64,000 bases of DNA from Collinsella sp. (GTDB taxonomy: Bacteria; Actinomycetota; Coriobacteriia; Coriobacteriales; Coriobacteriaceae): NCBI GenBank assembly GCA_018368345.1, contig JAGZEK010000001.1, forward strand, positions 186,001 to 250,000. The letters run 5' to 3'. The translations under genes and the position numbers were made by a program. Positions 8,721 to 16,288 of the stretch are shown piece by piece. The notes below the pieces were generated by a model that was given only the letters and a program-made list of their open reading frames with translations, did no database searches and had not been told where the DNA came from. Each line of letters begins with the position of its first letter. Position 1 is the stretch's first letter.

Positions 8721-11216
8721 ATGACCGCAACCGCCAGTCGAACCACCAACCGCAGACCCGAACTCTTGGCCCCCGCCGGAGGCCCGGAGCCCTTTGCCGC
8801 CGCGCTCGCCGCCGGGGCAGACGCCATCTACTGCGGCATGGGCAGCTTCAACGCACGCCGCAAGGCCACCAACTTTACCGACGAGGCCTTTGAGCAGGCC
8901 TGCCGCGCCGCGCATCTGGCCGGCTCGCGCGTCTACGTCACGGTCAACATCGTCATCAAGGAATCCGAGATGAGCGATGCGCTGCAGCTCATCCATCGCT
9001 GCTCCACGCTGGGCGCCGACGCCTTCATCATCCAGGACTGGGGCCTGTTCTTTGAGGTCAAGCGCACGATGCCCGGCATCGAGACGCATATCTCGACCCA
9101 GGCGAACATCCACGACGACCGCGGAACCCTTTGGTGCCGCGAGCAGGGCGCCGACCGCGTGACCCTCTCGCGCGAGCTTTCCATCGACGAGATTGCCGCC
9201 ATTCACGATGCCGCGCCCGATGTGGACCTTGAGGTCTTTAGCCATGGCGCCATCTGCTTTTGCTACTCTGGCCTGTGTCTGCTTTCGAGCTTTGCCATGG
9301 CGGGACGATCGGCCAACCGTGGCATATGCGCCCAGCCCTGCCGCTTGCCCTACGAGCTGATCGACGAGAACGGTCGCTCGCTCTCCCCTGCCGGTCGCGA
9401 GCGCGCGCTGTGCCCGCGTGACACCAACACTTCACAACTTGTTCGCCGCCTGTATGACGCCGGCGCCGCGTCGCTCAAGCTCGAGGGCCGCATGAAGGCG
9501 CCCGATTACGTGTATTCCATCGTCGACGTGTATCGTCATCAGATTGATGACATGCTGGCCAGAACCACCGTTGCCAAGGACGAGAAAGACGCCCGCCAGC
9601 GCCAGCTCAAGCGCTGCTTTAACCGCGACTTTACGCACGCCTATCAGGACGGCACCTCGGGCGACGAGATGATGAGCTATGAGCGTTCCAACAACCGCGG
9701 CCAGATCGTGGGCACGGTGCTGGGCAGCCGCCCGGCCAACCGCGATGTGCGCGGCCTCAAGCCCGACGACCGCCGTCGCCGCGCCGCCATCGCCCGTATT
9801 GAGCTGTTTGAGCCCGTGGGCAAGGGCGACCTGCTGGAGCTTCGCCACGATAACGAGTTTGACCAGTTCCTGACCACCATTGCCGCCGATGATGCCGCAG
9901 CCGGTGAAGTCATCGAATCACGCGTACCCCGCAGCATGCCCGAGGGCTGCCGCGTCCGCGTGATTCGCAGTCAGCGTGCCATCGACGCCGCCGGCGCCGC
10001 GCTCAAGCGCGATGTGCTGCGCCGCCGAGCTGTTGATGTGTCCGTCGTGGCGCGTCTGGGCGAGCCGTTTACCGTTACGCTCACCTGCTGCGACGACCCT
10101 TCGCTTACGACCACGGCCACGGGCTTTACCGTCGAAGCCGCCAAGACCCGTGCGGTCGAGGCGTCCGATCTGGTTGAGCACGTCGGCCGCATGGGTTCCT
10201 CTCCCTTTGAGGCTGCGAGCTTTGAGGTGGCGCTCGATGAGGGCTGTGGCATGGGTTTCTCCGCCGTACATAAGGTGCGCGCCGCCGCTTGCAAGGCGCT
10301 GGAAGAGGCCATTCTGGCGCCGTACGCGGAGCGCGCGAAAACGCTCGAGCTGCCGGCGATTGTCACCAGTGATTCCCGCCCCGCGCCCGAGCACTACCGC
10401 GACGAGCCGCAGATCTGCGCCACCGTCACCTCGCTCGAGGCCGCCGAGGCAGCGCGGGCGGAGGGTGCGACGCGCATCTACATGACCACCGACGCGCTCG
10501 ATGCGGCCAAGCTCTCCCCCGCCGATACGTTTGAGCAGGGCATCGTACCCGTGCTCGATGAGGTCTGCCGCGCCGTTGACCACGTCCGCGTTGACCCATG
10601 GGTTGTTGCCGGCGCCACGGTCGCTATTGGCAACATCTCTGAGCTTGCCCTGGCCGCCCAGGTTGGCGCCACGGCCGAGATTCGCTCTTGCCTGCCGGTG
10701 CACAACACGCCCTGCATGGAGGCGCTTGCCGAGCGCGGAGCCGGTGCGTTTTGGTTCTCGCCCGAGATCACGCTCGACGAGATTATCTCGCTCGGCACCG
10801 CCGCGCCCGCGGCTCTGGGCATCACCGTCTTTGGCCGCCCGCGCGTCATGACAAGCGAGCATTGCATTCTGCAGGTTGCCAACGGCTGCATCCACGATTG
10901 TGCCAACTGCCGCCTGCGTGCCCGCAAGCTCTCGCTCAAGAATATCGACGGCAAGGTCATGCCGGTGCGTACCGACATCCACGGCCGCTCACGCCTGTAC
11001 GACGCCTACCCCATCGACCTCACGCCGCAAGTTCCGCAGCTGCTCGATGCCGGCGTGCGCCGTCTTATGGTCGACGGAACCTTGCTCGAGGCCGATGAGA
11101 TTGGCCGTGCCGTCGCTCGCGTCCGTCGCGCTGTCGAGGCGGCTCAAGCCGGCCGCAAGCCGGCCGCCCGCCTGCGCGGCGCCACCTCGGGCTGCATGTT
11201 TGTGGGAATTAGCTAA
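8721..11216 (+). CDS. U32 family peptidase / RlhA-like protein
   Basis: 831 aa. The N-terminus (ELLAPAGGPEPFAAALAAGA, DAIYCGMGSFNARR) and the U32 signature near residue 173 (EVFSHGAICFCYSGLCLLSS, then GRSANRGICAQPCR) identify the family. Four Cys in this region match the iron-sulfur ligands of U32 proteins. The C-terminal half carries the DUF3656-type extension and ends in a CANC-like NGCIHDCANCRLRARKL motif. Members include collagenase-annotated proteins and RlhA, which hydroxylates 23S rRNA C2501; the RNA-modifying role is an inference helped by the pseudouridine synthase gene 15 bp downstream. At 831 aa it is longer than E. coli RlhA. Confidence 0.85.
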   Translation: MTATASRTTNRRPELLAPAGGPEPFAAALAAGADAIYCGMGSFNARRKATNFTDEAFEQACRAAHLAGSRVYVTVNIVIKESEMSDALQLIHRCSTLGADAFIIQDWGLFFEVKRTMPGIETHISTQANIHDDRGTLWCREQGADRVTLSRELSIDEIAAIHDAAPDVDLEVFSHGAICFCYSGLCLLSSFAMAGRSANRGICAQPCRLPYELIDENGRSLSPAGRERALCPRDTNTSQLVRRLYDAGAASLKLEGRMKAPDYVYSIVDVYRHQIDDMLARTTVAKDEKDARQRQLKRCFNRDFTHAYQDGTSGDEMMSYERSNNRGQIVGTVLGSRPANRDVRGLKPDDRRRRAAIARIELFEPVGKGDLLELRHDNEFDQFLTTIAADDAAAGEVIESRVPRSMPEGCRVRVIRSQRAIDAAGAALKRDVLRRRAVDVSVVARLGEPFTVTLTCCDDPSLTTTATGFTVEAAKTRAVEASDLVEHVGRMGSSPFEAASFEVALDEGCGMGFSAVHKVRAAACKALEEAILAPYAERAKTLELPAIVTSDSRPAPEHYRDEPQICATVTSLEAAEAARAEGATRIYMTTDALDAAKLSPADTFEQGIVPVLDEVCRAVDHVRVDPWVVAGATVAIGNISELALAAQVGATAEIRSCLPVHNTPCMEALAERGAGAFWFSPEITLDEIISLGTAAPAALGITVFGRPRVMTSEHCILQVANGCIHDCANCRLRARKLSLKNIDGKVMPVRTDIHGRSRLYDAYPIDLTPQVPQLLDAGVRRLMVDGTLLEADEIGRAVARVRRAVEAAQAGRKPAARLRGATSGCMFVGIS

Positions 11217-11231
11217 CCGAAAGGCTTACAC

Positions 11232-11891
11232 GTGAACGAAGAACCTCAAGTCCTCTACTGCGACGCCTGGCTCATGGCCATCGACAAGCCCGCCGGCATG
11301 ATCGTCCACGGTGACGGCACCGGCGAGCGCACACTTACCGACTACGCCAGCGACCTGCTGCTGGCGATGGGCGACGGCTTTGCCGCGACCGACATGCAGC
11401 CGCTCAATCGCCTGGACCGTGACACCACCGGCGTGGTGCTGTTCTCACTCGACAAGCAGACGCAGCCCGCCTTTGACCAGATGATCATCGACCACGCGTT
11501 CGAAAAGCACTATCTGGCGCTCGCCGAGGGCAAGATCGACTGGAACGAGAAGCTCATCGACAAGCCTATCGCCCGCGACCGTCACGACAGCCGCAAGATG
11601 CGCGTCGGCGCCAGCGGCAAGCCGTCTCAGACGCGCGTCAAGGTACTCAAGCGCCTTAAGAGCCGCCGCGGCCTGCCCACGCGCTCGTATATTGATGTCG
11701 AGCTGCTCACCGGCCGCAAGCATCAGATTCGCGTGCACCTGGCAAGCGAGCATCATCCCCTGGTTGGCGACGACCTGTACGGAACGCCGCGTCCCTGCGG
11801 CCTCATGCTCCATGCCCACAGCGTGTCCTTTACGCATCCCGTAACCGGCGAGCACATCCACATCGAAGCCCCCTGCCCCTGGGAGCCCTAA
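11232..11891 (+). CDS. RluA-family RNA pseudouridine synthase
   Basis: 219 aa from the GTG at 11232, preceded by GAAAGG and 15 bp after the U32 gene, likely in the same transcript. It lacks an S4 domain and starts directly in the catalytic fold (VLYCDAWLMAIDKPAGMIVH). The catalytic Asp is in LNRLDRDTTGVVLF; the motif II His of most relatives is Asn here. ELLTGRKHQIRVHLA is motif III. It isomerises uridine in rRNA or tRNA; the exact site cannot be told. A hairpin/terminator overlaps the stop codon. Confidence 0.88.
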   Translation: MNEEPQVLYCDAWLMAIDKPAGMIVHGDGTGERTLTDYASDLLLAMGDGFAATDMQPLNRLDRDTTGVVLFSLDKQTQPAFDQMIIDHAFEKHYLALAEGKIDWNEKLIDKPIARDRHDSRKMRVGASGKPSQTRVKVLKRLKSRRGLPTRSYIDVELLTGRKHQIRVHLASEHHPLVGDDLYGTPRPCGLMLHAHSVSFTHPVTGEHIHIEAPCPWEP

Positions 11892-11931
11892 ACCACCACA
11901 ATGGGGACAGGCACCTTTGTGGTGGTTTTGC
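11889..11931 (+). terminator. GGGGACAG-loop hairpin acting as likely rluA-type terminator
   Basis: Arms AACCACCACAA and TTGTGGTGGTT (11 bp) start at the pseudouridine synthase stop codon and are followed by TTTTG. The loop is TGGGGACAGGCACC. It looks like a terminator but belongs to a dispersed family with conserved loop and variable arms. Confidence 0.65.
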
Positions 11932-11960
11932 CGCGATGGCTCTGCCGGATTCCCAAACAC

Positions 11961-12175
11961 CTCGATCTGTAACAGCTAAAGCCCATTTTGCGGTCTATCT
12001 GTTACAGATCGAGACATTCGAATCCCCTCAAGGGAATAATCTCAATCTGTAACAGTAACTCGGCAAAATCGATCCCAGATGTTACAGATTGAGACAAAGG
12101 GACGGCGCGGTTCGGAAGCATCTCAATCTGTAACACCTATCCCACTTTTAACGGTCCAGTTGTTACAGACTTAGA
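11961..12175. repeat. Tandem array of three 80-bp-period palindromic units
   Basis: Six copies of one 14-15-bp motif (CTCAATCTGTAACA) alternate in orientation. Forward copies start at 11961, 12041 and 12121, exactly 80 bp apart; inverted copies (TGTTACAGATTGAG) start at 12000, 12080 and 12161. Units 1 and 2 have perfect 15- and 14-bp arms; unit 3 has two mismatches. The 23-28-bp sequences between motifs are unrelated. The array is in the non-coding gap between convergent genes and has no ORF. Confidence 0.85.
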
Positions 12176-12193
12176 CAGAACCAGTAGACGACG

Positions 12194-12229
12194 AAAGCGG
12201 CAACGTCCGTGATGGGCGTTGCCGCTTTT
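12194..12229. terminator. Bidirectional terminator
   Basis: AAAGCGGCAACG (12194-12205) pairs with CGTTGCCGCTTT (12217-12228), with a short T-run after and A-run before. It lies between the repeat array and the convergent deoR-type gene. Confidence 0.7.
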
Positions 12230-12260
12230 CTATTGAGAAAACTACTCGGTTTTCGTTACT

Positions 12261-12300
12261 AACCACCACAAAGGTTCCTGCCCCTTCGCGGTGGTTTTGG
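12261..12300. repeat. GGGGCAG-loop hairpin
   Basis: AACCACC (12261-12267) pairs with GGTGGTT (12290-12296); the loop read on the minus strand contains GGGGCAGGAACC, a variant of the GGGACAG loop. TTTT follows on the plus strand. It nearly repeats the arms of the hairpin at 11891 and may terminate the minus-strand deoR-type gene. Confidence 0.55.
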
Positions 12301-12320
12301 CCTTAGCCCGTCCCTTGCTG

Positions 12321-13067
12321 TTAGACCGTGACGACGTTGTCCATTGCCCGGTACTTGGCGGGCACCTCGCCCGCGGTGATGATCGTTGCATCGCGAAAGT
12401 CCGCGAACTTGACGGGCGCCACCATGCCAAATTTGCTGGCGTCCGAGATTACGAAGCGTTTGGCCGTATGACGCATCGAGATGCGCTTTACTTGGGCCTC
12501 CTCGATATCGGGCGCCGTGAAGCCCTGCTCGGCGGCGATGCCATTAGAGCCCCAAAAGCCACAGTTGAAGTTGTAGCAATCTAAGGTTGCCAAGGCATCG
12601 GGGCCAACGAGCGCCTCGGTCTCGGGTTTGAGCTCGCCGCCCAGCACCACGGTACGCATACCCCGCAAAGCAAGGCGCTGAGCATGGAGCACGGAATCGG
12701 TCACGTAGGTGACATCTTCAAGGTGGGGAAGATGCTCGATGAGCCTGAGCGTCGTCGAGCCCGAGTCGATGTATACAAAGCTCTCAGGCTCCACAAGCGC
12801 CGCCGCATGGGCGCAGATACGCTCCTTGTCATCGTTATGGAGGTCGCTGCGCTCATTAAGCGTTAGGTCGCGCGTCACGTGCGCGCGCTCAAGACTCGTC
12901 GCCCCACCGTGGACCTTGGCGATGCGATGCGCTCGGTCGAGCGTCTGCAGATCGCGCCGAATGGTAGACGCCGTCACGCCCAGGGCCTCAGCAAGCTCCG
13001 GAACGGTAACCGAGCCGGCCTGCTGCACCATCGATACAATCGCGTTGAGCCTATCTTCCGCAAGCAT
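12321..13067 (-). CDS. DeoR/GlpR-family transcriptional repressor
   Basis: 248 aa. An N-terminal winged helix (EDRLNAIVSMVQQAGSVTVP, LGVTASTIRRDLQTLD) is followed by the DeoRC sugar-phosphate sensor domain (FVYIDSGSTTLRLIEHL with the DSGSTT phosphate loop; VVLGGELKPETEALVGPDAL; ISDASKFG). GAGGAG of its ribosome site overlaps the stop codon of the oxidoreductase gene 3 bp upstream, so the pair is one operon. Members repress sugar or polyol genes and are released by a sugar phosphate. It probably controls its own operon through the TAAACGC repeats upstream (inferred). Confidence 0.9.
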   Translation of the reverse strand: MLAEDRLNAIVSMVQQAGSVTVPELAEALGVTASTIRRDLQTLDRAHRIAKVHGGATSLERAHVTRDLTLNERSDLHNDDKERICAHAAALVEPESFVYIDSGSTTLRLIEHLPHLEDVTYVTDSVLHAQRLALRGMRTVVLGGELKPETEALVGPDALATLDCYNFNCGFWGSNGIAAEQGFTAPDIEEAQVKRISMRHTAKRFVISDASKFGMVAPVKFADFRDATIITAGEVPAKYRAMDNVVTV

Positions 13068-13070
13068 CGC

Positions 13071-14150
13071 TTACTCCTCCTCGGGGTACACGACTCCCCA
13101 GTCGGCGCGAAGCTTGGTCATAAGCTCCATAACATCAGAAGCATAATCCAGCAGCTCGCGCTTGGAGTCGTCGCCGGCAACGGCCTTCTCAAGATCGGCC
13201 ATCTCGTAGCACAGTGCGTAGGCCTCGGTGCCAGCGTGGACCTCCTCGCGGTGGCCGTCGGCAGTCCACACGATGGTCGCGTGATCGGCACGCGGATACT
13301 CGTTGACCTCGATATAACACTTGTCGAAGCTAATGATCGAGCGCTTGGGCTGCTTGGAGTGGAGCGTAAGGCTCACCACGCCCAGCTGCTGTTCGGCATT
13401 ACGGCAGACGATGCCGCCCGCAACATCGACGCCAGTCTCGCAGGTGTTGCCTAGAGACACGACCTCGGCGGGCTGGCTGTCCATAAAGAGACGCATGACG
13501 GACAGGGCATACACGCCAATATCGAGCATGGCACCGCCAGCAAGGTTGCGGTTGTAGAAGCGATTGGTCAGATCGCCGTACTCCTTGTAGCTGCCAAAGT
13601 TGAGCTGAGCGAGATTCATGCAGCCGAACTCACCGACATCCATGCGACGACGCAGCTCCTGATACAAAGGCATGTGGAGCACCGTGGTGGCGTCCATAAG
13701 GACCACGTTGTGCTCGGCGGCAATGGCACGGGCCTCATCGAGTTCAGCGGAATTGAGGGTAATGGCCTTCTCGCAGAGCACGTGCTTACCAGCTGCCAGC
13801 GCAGCGCGCAGATAGGTGATATGAGTGTTGTGCGGGGTAGTGATGTAGACGGCGTCGATGTCAGGATCGGCGTAGAGGTCCTCAACCGTGTCGTAGACCT
13901 TCTCGATGCCATGCTGCTCGGCAAAAGCTTGAGCCTTGGACAGCGTGCGGTTAGCGACGCCCGCAAGCTTGCGACCGGCAAGAGCGAGAGACTGGGCCAT
14001 CTGGTTGGCGATAACGCCGCATCCGATCACAGCCCAACGAAGCTCGGGAGCCGTAAAAATATCGTCGGGGAACGGCTTGTCCTGGACCGAAGCGAACGCT
14101 GCTTTGGCGGCTGCCGCCGCGTCGAGCGGAGACTGCTTGGAATCTGCCAT
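13071..14150 (-). CDS. Gfo/Idh/MocA-family NAD(P)-dependent oxidoreductase
   Basis: 359 aa, ATG preceded by AGGAGG. After a ~35-residue N-terminal extension the Rossmann fold starts with WAVIGCGVIANQMAQSLALA. The HVLCEKAITLN motif carries the family's catalytic-dyad Lys, and the C-terminal domain has GGAMLDIGVYALSVM. The family oxidises or reduces sugars, inositols and their derivatives. The DeoR-type regulator that follows suggests an inducible sugar or polyol substrate, which cannot be named from sequence. Confidence 0.88.
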   Translation of the reverse strand: MADSKQSPLDAAAAAKAAFASVQDKPFPDDIFTAPELRWAVIGCGVIANQMAQSLALAGRKLAGVANRTLSKAQAFAEQHGIEKVYDTVEDLYADPDIDAVYITTPHNTHITYLRAALAAGKHVLCEKAITLNSAELDEARAIAAEHNVVLMDATTVLHMPLYQELRRRMDVGEFGCMNLAQLNFGSYKEYGDLTNRFYNRNLAGGAMLDIGVYALSVMRLFMDSQPAEVVSLGNTCETGVDVAGGIVCRNAEQQLGVVSLTLHSKQPKRSIISFDKCYIEVNEYPRADHATIVWTADGHREEVHAGTEAYALCYEMADLEKAVAGDDSKRELLDYASDVMELMTKLRADWGVVYPEEE

Positions 14151-14299
14151 TATGTGCCTCCTGTGTCATAGAACGCCTTGCTTTCTGACAGCTCTATATT
14201 CGCACAAACACGCGCGTCTGTGCGCGTTTTTGCGTATCCCACCGCTAAACGGTCATTATTGTCCCGTAAACGGCGCATATATACGCATGGGTGTGCAAT

Positions 14300-14329
14300 T
14301 AAACGCAATCTAACGCGCATAAACGCGCA
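14300..14329. promoter_or_regulatory. Tandem 10-bp TAAACGC repeats, candidate DeoR operator
   Basis: TAAACGCAAT, CTAACGCGCA and TAAACGCGCA follow each other without gap at 14300, 14310 and 14320, about 150 bp upstream of the oxidoreductase/deoR operon. Further related pieces (GCTAAACGG, CGTAAACGGCG, AACACGCGCGT) lie between 14200 and 14275. Tandem short repeats of this type are common operators for DeoR-family proteins; assignment here is by position only. Confidence 0.45.
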
Positions 14330-14379
14330 CACAAGTAATTTGTACAGCGCACCCGCTCATCTATGCTTGCCCATTAAGG

Positions 14380-14410
14380 GCACTCATTTAAGTCTGTCCC
14401 CAATGAGTGC
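14380..14410. repeat. GGGGACAG-loop hairpin
   Basis: Perfect 9-bp arms GCACTCATT (14380-14388) and AATGAGTGC (14402-14410) around a 13-nt loop containing CTGTCCCC. It is another member of the conserved-loop, variable-arm family, between the oxidoreductase promoter region and the S10 operon terminator. Confidence 0.6.
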
Positions 14411-14425
14411 AATGAGTAGGGATAG

Positions 14426-14459
14426 AAAAAGGCCCGGGTGCCGTGGCATCCGGGCCTTT
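14426..14459 (-). terminator. Terminator of the rplC-rplX operon
   Basis: GGCCCGGGTGCC (14431-14442) and GGCATCCGGGCC (14445-14456) form a strong GC stem, with AAAAA on the plus strand before it, i.e. a U-run after the stem in the minus-strand transcript, 28 bp after the rplX stop. It ends the operon where the spc genes (rplE onward) would normally follow. Confidence 0.85.
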
Positions 14460-14486
14460 GCTAGCAACTTAACTGTTGCGGGCAGC

Positions 14487-14792
14487 TTAGAACTTGTGGC
14501 CGCACTTCTTGCAGACGCGCAGCTTGTTCTTGCCGTCCTTCTCGTGACCGACGCGGGTAACCTTACCGCACTCGGGGCAGACGAGATTGACGTTGGAGGC
14601 GTCGATGGGAGCCTCCTGCGAAACGATGCCGCCCTGCTGGTTGGCAGCGTTGGGCTTGACGGCCTTCTTGACGACCGAAACGCCCTCGACAACGACCTTG
14701 TTCTCGGCGGGGAGAGCACGCAGGACAACGCCCTGCTTGCCGCGATCCTTACCAGAGAGAACCTGGACCTTATCGCCCTTCTTGATATACAT
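14487..14792 (-). CDS. rplX: 50S ribosomal protein L24
   Basis: 101 aa. KOW domain at the N-terminus (YIKKGDKVQVLSGKDRGKQG), then a zinc-ribbon-like tail with CPECGKVTR and CKKCGHKF, a form seen in many bacterial L24 proteins. L24 initiates 50S assembly on the 5' end of 23S rRNA. It is last in this operon; a terminator follows at once, so rplE-rpsN-rpsH and the rest of spc must lie elsewhere in the genome. Confidence 0.96.
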   Translation of the reverse strand: MYIKKGDKVQVLSGKDRGKQGVVLRALPAENKVVVEGVSVVKKAVKPNAANQQGGIVSQEAPIDASNVNLVCPECGKVTRVGHEKDGKNKLRVCKKCGHKF

Positions 14793-14805
14793 ATATCTCC
14801 CCTAA

Positions 14806-15174
14806 CTACAGGGTCTCGGGAGCGAGCGAGACGATCTTCATGTACTTCTTGTCACGAAGCTCGCGAGCGACGGGCCCGAAGATACGGGTGCCGACGGGCG
14901 AACCATCGTTGTTGATGACAACGCAGGCGTTCTCATCAAAGCGAATGTAGGAGCCATCCTTGCGGCGGATCTCCTTAACGGTGCGAACGACGACGCAACG
15001 GACAACGTCCTTCTTCTTGACGTTGGCGCCAGGGGTAGCCTCCTGGACAGCACCGATGAACACATCGCCGATGCCTGCATAACGACGCTTGGAACCGCCA
15101 AGCACCTTGATGCAGCGAATCTTGCGAGCGCCGGAGTTGTCGGCGACGTTCAGCATGGTTTGCATCTGAATCAT
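14806..15174 (-). CDS. rplN: 50S ribosomal protein L14
   Basis: 122 aa, full length, starting MIQMQTMLNVADNSGARKIR and holding the signature GDVFIGAVQEATPGANVKKK and IRFDENACVVIN. It binds 23S rRNA and forms part of the inter-subunit bridge. It lies 13 bp ahead of rplX and 118 bp after rpsQ; that gap is longer than others in the operon and contains short inverted repeats but no gene. Confidence 0.97.
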   Translation of the reverse strand: MIQMQTMLNVADNSGARKIRCIKVLGGSKRRYAGIGDVFIGAVQEATPGANVKKKDVVRCVVVRTVKEIRRKDGSYIRFDENACVVINNDGSPVGTRIFGPVARELRDKKYMKIVSLAPETL

Positions 15175-15292
15175 GGTAGATGTTCCTCCGAACTAAGAAC
15201 CGAAGAGAGGTGCGCAGTCTTTATACGGCCCGTGGTATGCAAGCCAGGCATACGCACATCTTCGGAAACGTACAAGTCGTAAGAGCGACTGC

Positions 15293-15553
15293 TTATTTAG
15301 CGCGCTCGACGACCTCGATGAGGCGCCAACGCTTCATCTTGGACATAGGACGGGTCTCCATAACGCGGACGGTGTCGCCCACGCCAGCCGTGCACTCCTC
15401 GTCGTGAGCGTGCAGCTTCTTGGAGCTGGTCATCATCTTGCCGTACTTGGGGTGACGCTTGCGCTCGGTGATGGTGACAACAATGGTCTTGGCACCGGAG
15501 ACGGAGGTAACGACACCCGTACGGACCTTACGCGAGTTACGCGAATCAGTCAT
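15293..15553 (-). CDS. rpsQ: 30S ribosomal protein S17
   Basis: 86 aa. S17 OB fold with KVRTGVVTSVSGAKTIVVTI, RHPKYGKMMTSSKKLHAHDE and the GDTVRVMETRPMSKMKRWRL signature. It binds 16S rRNA helices 7 and 11 early in assembly. It lies 16 bp after rpmC in the S10 operon order. Confidence 0.97.
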   Translation of the reverse strand: MTDSRNSRKVRTGVVTSVSGAKTIVVTITERKRHPKYGKMMTSSKKLHAHDEECTAGVGDTVRVMETRPMSKMKRWRLIEVVERAK

Positions 15554-15569
15554 GTTCTCTCCTTAGGTC

Positions 15570-15785
15570 CTACTCGGCGACAGCGGACTTCTCCGCTGCG
15601 ATCTCGCGGGCGCGCTGCTCCGTGAGGACGCGAGCGATGTCCTTCTTCACGGTGTTGACGCGAGCGGTGTTGTCCAGCTGGCTGGTGGCCATCTGGAAAC
15701 GAAGGTTAAAGAGCTCGGCGCGCATTTCCTTCAGCTTCTCAACGAGCTGAGCGTCCGAGAGCTCACGAATCTCTGCGGGCTTCAT
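15570..15785 (-). CDS. rpmC: 50S ribosomal protein L29
   Basis: 71 aa, two long helices: MKPAEIRELSDAQLVEKLKE, then NLRFQMATSQLDNTARV, the family signature. L29 lines the peptide exit tunnel and helps dock SRP and trigger factor. Its start codon overlaps the rplP stop region at 15785, so the two are translationally coupled. Confidence 0.97.
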   Translation of the reverse strand: MKPAEIRELSDAQLVEKLKEMRAELFNLRFQMATSQLDNTARVNTVKKDIARVLTEQRAREIAAEKSAVAE

Positions 15786-16288
15786 TAGTTCTCCTCCTTG
15801 GCGGCGGCGGCGTCCTCAGCAGCCCACTTGGCCTCGAGAGCGGCCTCCTCAGCCATCTCCTTCTCGATGCGCTGCTCAGCGTTCTTGGCAGCAACAATCT
15901 TGGTCTTGATGGGAAGCTTGTGCTGTGCAAGACGCAGAGCCTCGCGAGCGACCTCCTCGGGCACGCCCTTGACCTCGAACATGATGCGGCCGGGCTTGAC
16001 GACGGCCACCCACTCCTCGGGGTTACCCTTACCAGAACCCATGCGAGTCTCGGCAGGCTTCTTGGTGATGGGCTTATCGGGGAAGATCGTGATGTAGACA
16101 CGACCGCCACGCTTCATGTAGCGGGTCATGGCAATACGAGCGGCCTCGATCTGACGGTTGGTGATCCAATGGGCCTCGAGAGCCTGGATACCAAACTCGC
16201 CGAAATGCAGCTCGGTATTACCCTTGGCCTGGCCCTTCATGGAGCCACGCTGCACCTTGCGGTGAAGAATACGCTTAGGGGCAAGCAC
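15785..16288 (-). CDS. rplP: 50S ribosomal protein L16 with C-terminal extension
   Basis: 167 aa. Core L16 is clear: MLAPKRILHRKVQRGSMKG, EAARIAMTRYMKRGGRVYI and PDKPITKKPAETRMGSGKGN, the A-site tRNA elbow region. The usual protein ends near residue 137; here about 30 further residues, rich in Ala and Glu, form a likely helix (EKEMAEEAALEAKWAAEDAA). The extension's role is unknown. It overlaps rpmC and rpsC by single-base junctions. Confidence 0.95.
   Translation of the reverse strand: MLAPKRILHRKVQRGSMKGQAKGNTELHFGEFGIQALEAHWITNRQIEAARIAMTRYMKRGGRVYITIFPDKPITKKPAETRMGSGKGNPEEWVAVVKPGRIMFEVKGVPEEVAREALRLAQHKLPIKTKIVAAKNAEQRIEKEMAEEAALEAKWAAEDAAAAKEEN

Noticed and set aside
12001..12040. tRNA gene suggested by TTCGAATCCC
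   Set aside because: No acceptor or anticodon stems can be formed around it; it lies in a spacer of the repeat array.
11961..12175. CRISPR array
   Set aside because: Motif copies alternate in orientation, are only 14-15 bp, and no cas genes are near; CRISPR repeats are direct and longer.
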